In this document: positions 58,406 to 64,000 of the stretch, piece after piece | How positions within the stretch are numbered: the stretch's first letter is position 1 | Layout of the letters: every line of letters starts with the position of its first letter | From: QHXW01 sp035280425 | GTDB lineage: Bacteria; Acidobacteriota; Terriglobia; Bryobacterales; Bryobacteraceae | NCBI GenBank assembly: GCA_035280425.1 | Contig: DATEFW010000016.1 | Coordinates: forward strand, 1-64,000 | DNA: 64,000 nucleotides | Direction: 5' to 3' | Position numbers and translations under genes: made by a program | The notes under the pieces: generated by a model | What the model saw: only the letters and a program-made list of their open reading frames with translations | Databases searched by the model: none | What the model was told of the DNA's origin: nothing

Positions 58406-60853
58406 ATGCTGGCCGATGTGCGCTACGCCGCGCGGCTGCTGGTCTCGAAACCCGGGTTCGCCCTCACTGCGATCCTCACTCTCTCGCTAGGCATCGGCGC
58501 CACCACCGCCATCTTCAGCCTGGCGAATGCGATCTTGTGGAGATCCATCCCCTTCGCTGACGCCGGCCGCCTCGTCATGGTGCTCGAGCGACGTGTGGAG
58601 CAGCAGCAAGGCTGGATTCCGGTCTCTCCTGGAAATTTCGTCGATTGGAAGCGCGAGAGCCGGTCGTTCGAGCGCTTCGCAGCATATGAATACTCGAGCG
58701 CGAATCTGACCTCTGCCGCGGGTTACCCGGGCGATCCCGAGCGTCTCCAGGCCGTACTCGTTTCGCCGGACTTTTTTGCCACTCTCGGCGCAAAGCCCGC
58801 GCTGGGTCGCACATTCACTCAGGAAGAATCGGAACCGGGCCGCGATCGTGTCGCGATATTGAGCCATGGTTATTGGACCCGGCGCTTCGCAGCCAACCCT
58901 TCGCTGGTTGGAGAGAGTGTGGAAATCGACGGGCGCAGGGTCATAGTGGCCGGCGTTATGCCAGCGCAGTTCGATTTTCCTCCCAGCACCGAAATTTGGA
59001 TGCCGCTCGCACTGCCCGCCGCCGTCTGGCAATTGCGCCCTGCGCCACAGATGTTCACCGTCGCGCGGCTGAAGCCCGGCGTAACCCAGGCGCAGGCCGC
59101 CGCGGAAATGGATGGCATCGCACGGCGGCTCGAACAACAGTTTCCGGAAACCAATCGCGGCTGGCGAAACGCGGTGATTTCCGTCCACGATTTTCTGCTG
59201 GGCGGGCTACTGAGCCGCTACACCTGGATGCTCATCGGTGTGGTTGGCCTCGTGTTGTTGATTGCTTGTGCCAACGTTGCCAATCTCCAGTTCGCCCGCG
59301 CCACCGGACGCACCAGGGAAATGGCTGTGCGCATCGCGCTGGGCGCCAGCCGCTGGCGCATCGTGAGGCAACTGCTGAGCGAAAGCCTGGCGCTTTCGCT
59401 CGCCGGTGCATTCTTCGGGTTGCTGGTTGCCACCTGGGGGGTGGATCTGCTCCGCACCGGCCTGTCTGCCGATTTCGTGGCAGACATTCCCAATTGGAAC
59501 TTCATCCGCATGGATAGCCGTGCATTCATCTTCACGTTGGCGATAGCCGTCGCTAGCGGTGTCATTTCGGGACTCGCACCCGCACTACAGTCGTCGCGCC
59601 GCGGCATCCGCCACCTCCCGGACGCGCTGAAGGAAGGCGGACGCAGCGCCTCGGCCGGACGAAGCCGTCTTCATCTTCGAAATGTCTTTGCCACCAGCAA
59701 CCTCGCTCTGGCGGTCGTGCTGCTGGTTGGCGCCGGTCTGATGAGCAAGGGCCTCGTCCGCTTGATCGATCGCGAGCAGAGCCTTCAGCCCGGCACGCTG
59801 TTGACTATGCGCATCAACCTGCTCAAAACAAAGTACGGAGAGTCGCGCCGGCAAGCCGACTTCTATAGCCGGCTGCTGGCCCGGGTCCGGACGCTGCCCG
59901 GGGTCATGTCCGCGGCGGTCGCCAATGCCATCCCGCATAGCGGCACCAATGCCGCAATCCGGTCGTTCCAACGCGAAGGCGCGGTCCCTCCGGTATCTGG
60001 CGAACAGAATCTCTGCGAGTTCGAATCGGTCAGCCCCTCTTACCTTCGCACTTTGCGCATTCCGCTGTACCGCGGACGCGATTTCACCGGCGCGGATAAC
60101 GAAAACTCACCTCCCGTCGCTATCGTGAGCGATCGCATGGCGCGCCGCGTTTGGCCCGGCGCGGATCCCGTAGGTCGCCGTGTACGGCTGGGCGACCATT
60201 ATGGTTATGGACCGTGGCTGACGATCGTCGGAGTGGCGGCAGACGTGGTGCATAATTCGTTCGATCGTGAACCGCGCTTCTCCGTCTACGTCCCGATGGC
60301 GCAGGCTCCCATGCCCGATATGCACCTTCTCGTTCGGACGGCCGGAGGCGCTCACAACTTGATTGCTCCCGTCGAGTCTGAGGTACATCGGCTGGATCGC
60401 GAACAACCGGTGTATCAAGTGGCAACCCTGCGTGAGCTGATGCGCGATCAGGTGCAAGGCCTGCAGTACCTTGCCATCCTGATGAGCATCTTTGGCGGCT
60501 TCGCGCTGATTCTGGCCTCCGTCGGTGTATACGGCGTAATGGCCTATTCGGTCTCCGAGCGCACGCAGGAGATCGGTGTGCGCATGGCGCTAGGTGCCGC
60601 GAGTAGCGACGTGATGAGGCTGGTCCTGAGGAGCGCGTTGTCAATCACTGCGGCCGGCGTGGCGGCCGGATTGGCTGCGGCATTCGCTTTGGCGCGTGTG
60701 CTGGCCAGCGTGATCTTCGGCGTCTCTGCCGGCGATCCGGCGACTTTCGGCGCCGTGGCCATCGTACTTGCATCGGTAGCCATCGCCGCCAGTTACATTC
60801 CGGCCCGCCGAGCCATGCGGGTCGAGCCGACGGCCGCGCTCCGGCAGCAATGA
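58406..60853 (+). CDS. ADOP/MacB-FtsX type ABC permease, copy 2
   Basis: 815 residues from ATG 58406 with GGAGG 8 nt upstream. Same layout as copy 1: MLADVRYAARLLVSKPGFALTAILTLSLGIGATTAIFSLANAI, periplasmic core domain, four inner helices, and FtsX end RTQEIGVRMALGAASSDVMRLVLRSAL. It is a paralogue rather than a recent duplicate. It lacks an ATPase domain. Substrate unknown; a Gly-rich secreted protein gene lies just upstream. Confidence 0.88.
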   Translation: MLADVRYAARLLVSKPGFALTAILTLSLGIGATTAIFSLANAILWRSIPFADAGRLVMVLERRVEQQQGWIPVSPGNFVDWKRESRSFERFAAYEYSSANLTSAAGYPGDPERLQAVLVSPDFFATLGAKPALGRTFTQEESEPGRDRVAILSHGYWTRRFAANPSLVGESVEIDGRRVIVAGVMPAQFDFPPSTEIWMPLALPAAVWQLRPAPQMFTVARLKPGVTQAQAAAEMDGIARRLEQQFPETNRGWRNAVISVHDFLLGGLLSRYTWMLIGVVGLVLLIACANVANLQFARATGRTREMAVRIALGASRWRIVRQLLSESLALSLAGAFFGLLVATWGVDLLRTGLSADFVADIPNWNFIRMDSRAFIFTLAIAVASGVISGLAPALQSSRRGIRHLPDALKEGGRSASAGRSRLHLRNVFATSNLALAVVLLVGAGLMSKGLVRLIDREQSLQPGTLLTMRINLLKTKYGESRRQADFYSRLLARVRTLPGVMSAAVANAIPHSGTNAAIRSFQREGAVPPVSGEQNLCEFESVSPSYLRTLRIPLYRGRDFTGADNENSPPVAIVSDRMARRVWPGADPVGRRVRLGDHYGYGPWLTIVGVAADVVHNSFDREPRFSVYVPMAQAPMPDMHLLVRTAGGAHNLIAPVESEVHRLDREQPVYQVATLRELMRDQVQGLQYLAILMSIFGGFALILASVGVYGVMAYSVSERTQEIGVRMALGAASSDVMRLVLRSALSITAAGVAAGLAAAFALARVLASVIFGVSAGDPATFGAVAIVLASVAIAASYIPARRAMRVEPTAALRQQ

Positions 60854-61162
60854 TGCCGGGCTCCACATACGCCGCTGGCTTCAGTCCCACGCGCAGCTCG
60901 AACTCATTCCGCTTGAGACGCGCGTTTCGCACCCATGTTTTCCGAGCACGCTGACAGAACCCCAACCGCAACGCCGAGGCGTGAGCTGAGGCGTCCCGCC
61001 CGCATACAAACAGGCTCAAACGCATAGCCTCCATAACTGCTTTGTCACCCCTGGTGCTATCCCTAGTTACCAAATGGCTTCGCTTGGTCGCTCAATTGCT
61101 CCCAAGGCCGATTAGCCGCGGCGGAGGGCCGCCAAAGCCGATTTTGTTGAGGAGTTTGACCC
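60854..61162. other. Gene-free stretch before the cyclic-nucleotide-binding gene
   Basis: About 310 bases. A minus-strand open frame (60645-61073) covers its left part but mostly lies antisense to the ABC permease, so I reject it. I see a GAGGAG ribosome binding site at its right end and nothing else. Confidence 0.4.
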
Positions 61163-61666
61163 ATGGTGGGTTATATGGCACTGAAGCCGGTTTTGAAAGA
61201 ATTCGGGTTCACCGAGGGTTTTCCCGAGCCGCACCTCGCCAAACTGGCGGCGCTCGGCCGGGACACGCAGTTCGAGCCCAATCAGCTCATCCTGCTTACC
61301 GGGCAGCGCTCCCGCCACTTCTACCTGGTGACCGGCGGAAGTGTGTGCATCGAGGCCCGGACGCCGGTGTATACCGTCTGCGTCCAGGCGCTCGGGCCAG
61401 GCGATGCGTTTGGTTGGTCTTCGCTCCTCAGCCATCACGACACCTTGTTCCAGGTACGCGCCCGCGAAGCTACCAAAGCGATCTGTTGGGATGGTGAAAA
61501 GCTCGCCGCAGCTTGCATGGAAGACGCCGAGTTCGGCCGCGAACTCTACAAACGGCTGCTCGAACTGGTTGCCGGACGCGTGAAAGGTACGGAAGCCAAG
61601 CTTGCGGAATTTTGCGGCATCGACAGGAACAAGCTCACACGCGAATGCCCGTCTTCGGGAAAGTGA
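61163..61666 (+). CDS. Cyclic-nucleotide-binding domain protein without helix-turn-helix
   Basis: 167 residues. The jelly-roll of the Crp/cNMP family (FEPNQLILLTGQRSRHFYLVTGGSVCIEARTP, LGPGDAFGWSSLLSHHDTLFQVRAREAT) covers residues 35-130. A helical tail follows to the end; there is no DNA-binding helix-turn-helix. It may act as a cAMP-like ligand sensor or protein partner. RBS GAGGAG at about 8 nt. Convergent with the MacB-like gene. Confidence 0.82.
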   Translation: MVGYMALKPVLKEFGFTEGFPEPHLAKLAALGRDTQFEPNQLILLTGQRSRHFYLVTGGSVCIEARTPVYTVCVQALGPGDAFGWSSLLSHHDTLFQVRAREATKAICWDGEKLAAACMEDAEFGRELYKRLLELVAGRVKGTEAKLAEFCGIDRNKLTRECPSSGK

Positions 61667-61678
61667 TTGAGCCGCGGT

Positions 61679-62422
61679 CTACTTTACTTTTTCGTCTTTC
61701 TCTACTTTTCCGTCGCGGATGTGAATAATGCGGTGGGCGTGCAGTGCGATATCGTGCTCGTGCGTCACCAGCACGATGGTGTTTCCCTTCTGATGCAGGC
61801 GCTCGAACAGCGCCATAATTTCGTTGCCGGTAGCGGTGTCCAGGTTTCCGGTCGGCTCGTCGGCCAGAAGAATGGAGGGATTGTTCACCAGTGCGCGCGC
61901 CACGGCCACGCGCTGCCTCTGGCCGCCGGAAAGCTCGTTGGGCTTGTGGTACATGCGTGCCGCCAGATCCACTTCGCCGAGCGCGGCCTTGGCTCTGGCG
62001 ATACGCATTTCGGCCGGCATGCCGCTATAAATCAGCGGCAGCTCGACATTGTGCAGCGAAGTCGCGCGCGGCAACAGGTTGAAAGTCTGGAAGACGAAGC
62101 CGATTTCCTTGTTGCGGATGCGCGCCAGCTCGTCGTCATTCATTTCGCTGACCAGCCGGCCGTTGATGTAGTACTGCCCGCGCGTGGGCGTGTCCAGGCA
62201 GCCGATCAGGTTCATCAGCGTCGACTTTCCCGAGCCCGACGGTCCCATGATCGCCACGTACTCGCCGCGGTGAATCTCGATGTCCACTCCCGAAACCGCG
62301 TGAATCTCCTGGTCGCCCATGACGTACGTCTTCCAGAGACCGTACGTGCGGATAACGATGCCGTCCTTCTTTAACTGCTCTCCGCGTTCGGCCAGTGTGT
62401 CAACCGCCTGTGCCATTGCCAT
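61679..62422 (-). CDS. MacB/LolD-type ABC transporter ATP-binding protein
   Basis: 247 residues. Walker A GPSGSGKST at 60-68, signature LSGGQRQRVAVARAL, Walker B ILLADEPTGNLD, and the family insert GCLDTPTRGQYYINGRLVSEMND. It is followed (in its reading direction, upstream gene) by the MacA-like adaptor gene 49 bp away, so the pair is an ABC-type efflux or lipoprotein-export complex. No permease is adjacent inside the window; the continuation may lie to the right. Confidence 0.92.
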   Translation of the reverse strand: MAMAQAVDTLAERGEQLKKDGIVIRTYGLWKTYVMGDQEIHAVSGVDIEIHRGEYVAIMGPSGSGKSTLMNLIGCLDTPTRGQYYINGRLVSEMNDDELARIRNKEIGFVFQTFNLLPRATSLHNVELPLIYSGMPAEMRIARAKAALGEVDLAARMYHKPNELSGGQRQRVAVARALVNNPSILLADEPTGNLDTATGNEIMALFERLHQKGNTIVLVTHEHDIALHAHRIIHIRDGKVEKDEKVK

Positions 62423-62470
62423 TTATTCACTCTTTCCGCCGGGCCGATCGCCCGAAGAGCGATTCGCCTA

Positions 62471-63889
62471 CTAGGTATTTATCTTCACCGGAGCCTTGTT
62501 GTCTACCTTCACTTGCGCTTCGTTGCGAATCGTGCGGATCACCTGGTAACTGCCCGTAACGATCTCATCGCCTTCCTTCAATCCGCTCAGCACTTCAATG
62601 TCGGTAGCACCGGTGATGCCGGTTTCGACTTTGCGAAATACGGCTTTGCCGCCGGCGATCACGAATACTCCCTGAATCTCTTCCTTGCGCGCCTTCTCCG
62701 CCGCTGGATCAAGCCGCACCGGCTGAATGGACGCTTTCTTCGGCTGAATTTCCAAGTCGCCCTTCTGCCGGATGGTCAGCGCCTGAATCGGAATGCTCAA
62801 CACGTGCTGCCGCGTCGCGGTCGTGATCTTCGCCGTGCAAGACAGGCCGGGCCGGATTTCGTCCGGCGGGTTATCGAGCGCCACCACTACTTTGAAATCC
62901 TTCGCTTCCTGGCTGGATGTGGTGCTTTGCGACGCCGCAATGCCGGTCGAGCGCACGATCGCCGTATTGCCGATCTCAATCACGTGTCCTTTGAATGTCT
63001 TATTCGGAATGGCATCGATCGTCACGTCGGCCGGCTGATTCATCTTGACGCTCACGATATCGGTTTCGTCGACCTTGACTTCTGCGGTGATAATCGACAT
63101 GTCCGCGATGGTCATGATAATCGTGCCGGGCAGATTGGGAAGGCCTGGAATCACCGTCTCGCCGACGCGCACCGGCAGGTTCGTGACGACACCGTCGAGC
63201 GGCGCATAGGCATTGTATTTCCGCAATACGTCATCGGCGCGAGTCACCATTGCGCGCGATTGAGCCACGCGTTTTTGGGTGGATGCCAGTTGGGACCGGC
63301 TCTGTTCCCGCTGCGCCCGGGCCTGGACGAGCCGGGCCTGGGCCTCGCGCAGCGACGCCTGCGCCGAATCGTAAGCCGCCTGGCGCTGATCGAAATCCTG
63401 CTTGGGAATCAGCTTGCCGGCGTATAGCTCCTGGCCGCGCTTGAAATCCAGGCTCGCCTTCTCGAGATCCGCTTTGGAGCGATCGACACCCGCCTGCATG
63501 GTCACCAGATTGTCGTCAGTCGCCTTAAGGCCTGCCTCGGAAGCCGCCGCATCCGCCTCGGCGGAGCTGAGCGAAGCGCGTTGCGCGTTCACGTCCGCCT
63601 CCGGTTGCGTGTTCTCGATTTTGGCCAGCAATTCGCCTTTGCGGACACGGTCGCCTTCTTTAACCGGAATGGCCGTCAGCTCGCCCGAGGCATTGGCGCC
63701 GATATTGATATACTTTCGGGGTTTAATCTCGCCCGATGCGGTTACCAGACTTGTCAGATCCTGGCGAATCACCTTTCCGGTCTGCACCGTGACGATTCCA
63801 CGCTTGCTATAGCGCACACCGCCGACTACAGCAATTGCGCCTGCGATCAAAACCCCTACGGTGATGAGGATTTTCCATTTGCGCTTCAA
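62471..63889 (-). CDS. Periplasmic adaptor, MacA-like (HlyD family), TTG start
   Basis: 472 residues from TTG. An N-terminal membrane anchor (KILITVGVLIAGAIAVVGGV, 6-25), a biotinyl-lipoyl-like domain (PRKYINIGANASGELTAIPVKEGDRVRKGELLAKIENTQPEADV), long coiled-coil hairpin (about 110-215, repeated Ser/Ala/Arg/Gln), then beta-barrel domain to about 400. MacA-type adaptors link the ABC permease to an outer-membrane channel. Ribosome binding GGAG about 10 nt upstream. First gene of an operon with the ATPase. Confidence 0.9.
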   Translation of the reverse strand: MKRKWKILITVGVLIAGAIAVVGGVRYSKRGIVTVQTGKVIRQDLTSLVTASGEIKPRKYINIGANASGELTAIPVKEGDRVRKGELLAKIENTQPEADVNAQRASLSSAEADAAASEAGLKATDDNLVTMQAGVDRSKADLEKASLDFKRGQELYAGKLIPKQDFDQRQAAYDSAQASLREAQARLVQARAQREQSRSQLASTQKRVAQSRAMVTRADDVLRKYNAYAPLDGVVTNLPVRVGETVIPGLPNLPGTIIMTIADMSIITAEVKVDETDIVSVKMNQPADVTIDAIPNKTFKGHVIEIGNTAIVRSTGIAASQSTTSSQEAKDFKVVVALDNPPDEIRPGLSCTAKITTATRQHVLSIPIQALTIRQKGDLEIQPKKASIQPVRLDPAAEKARKEEIQGVFVIAGGKAVFRKVETGITGATDIEVLSGLKEGDEIVTGSYQVIRTIRNEAQVKVDNKAPVKINT

Positions 63890-64000
63890 GTTGAAATGAC
63901 TCCCTTAGACTTAGACGCAGATTCCGGGGAAGTTGTTCACAAATGATCATATCATGGCGCCTTTCCCCGCTTGCCTGATGACCACTAAGGCGCCGATTCG
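63890..64000. other. Right window edge upstream of the MacA-like gene
   Basis: About 110 bases with no gene seen. ATGATCATATCAT near 63941-63953 is AT-rich and partly palindromic, possibly in the promoter region of the adaptor operon. Confidence 0.3.

Noticed and set aside
60645..61073. 142-residue minus-strand open frame
   Set aside because: Most of it is antisense to the permease end and it has no recognised domain; I cannot exclude a dispersed repeat.

Overview
The window looks like a chromosomal segment of an Acidobacteriota bacterium, probably of the Solibacter/Bryobacter type. I infer this from the high GC content, two long ABC permeases of the MacB/FtsX fusion type that is expanded in that phylum, BlaI/BlaR1-TonB signalling, and many small secreted proteins of unknown function. 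No species can be named from sequence alone. The segment carries the replication region: dnaA, dnaN and gyrB (45.6-50.8 kb) with DnaA boxes on both sides of dnaA, and mnmG-rsmG-parA-parB with two parS sites (5.2-9.3 kb).

Layout. 0-5.2 kb: end of an unknown gene, an RlpA-like protein, a GntR(YtrA)-ABC transporter operon with a perfect operator dyad, a secreted protein and a MerR regulator. 5.2-9.3 kb: parB, parA, rsmG, mnmG on the minus strand. 9.3-14.3 kb: an accessory patch with duplicated pieces of the mnmG 5' end and its upstream palindrome, two short peptides starting M(K/R)TKT(H/N)(V/L)KAG, an XRE + PIN-like (DUF5615) pair, a Fic protein with a putative antitoxin, and a tandem duplication of the antitoxin/secreted-protein module with degenerate repeats. 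14.3-26.9 kb: housekeeping and mixed genes (pyrE, YihY, PrxQ-like, response regulator, purD, methyltransferase, radical SAM, BlaI/BlaR1-TonB, queA, CorA-like). 26.9-35.9 kb: higBA, acs, a probable glucosylglycerate-type osmolyte cluster (two glycosyltransferases, a channel-like protein, a convergent HAD phosphatase) and a NarL-type two-component pair. 35.9-45.4 kb: two tandem phosphohexomutases, a CBM9-like protein, an esterase, an MBL hydrolase, YgfZ, a cysH-cysC-PHP phosphatase operon and tRNA-Gly(GCC). 45.4-50.8 kb: oriC region. 50.8-64 kb: ABC permeases, SDR, Gfo/Idh/MocA, CocE-type hydrolase, a Gly-rich secreted protein, a cyclic-nucleotide-binding protein, and a MacA/MacB-like efflux pair.

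How parts work together. Genes just left of dnaA run leftward and those to its right run rightward, as expected for a bidirectional origin there. CysC makes PAPS, CysH reduces APS/PAPS, and the PHP phosphatase probably removes the pAp by-product; the three are joined by TTGA and CTGA stop-start overlaps, and the last appears to start at CTG. Several genes have a -10-like hexamer (mostly TATACT) 5-8 nt before the start codon, which suggests that leaderless transcripts are common in this organism.
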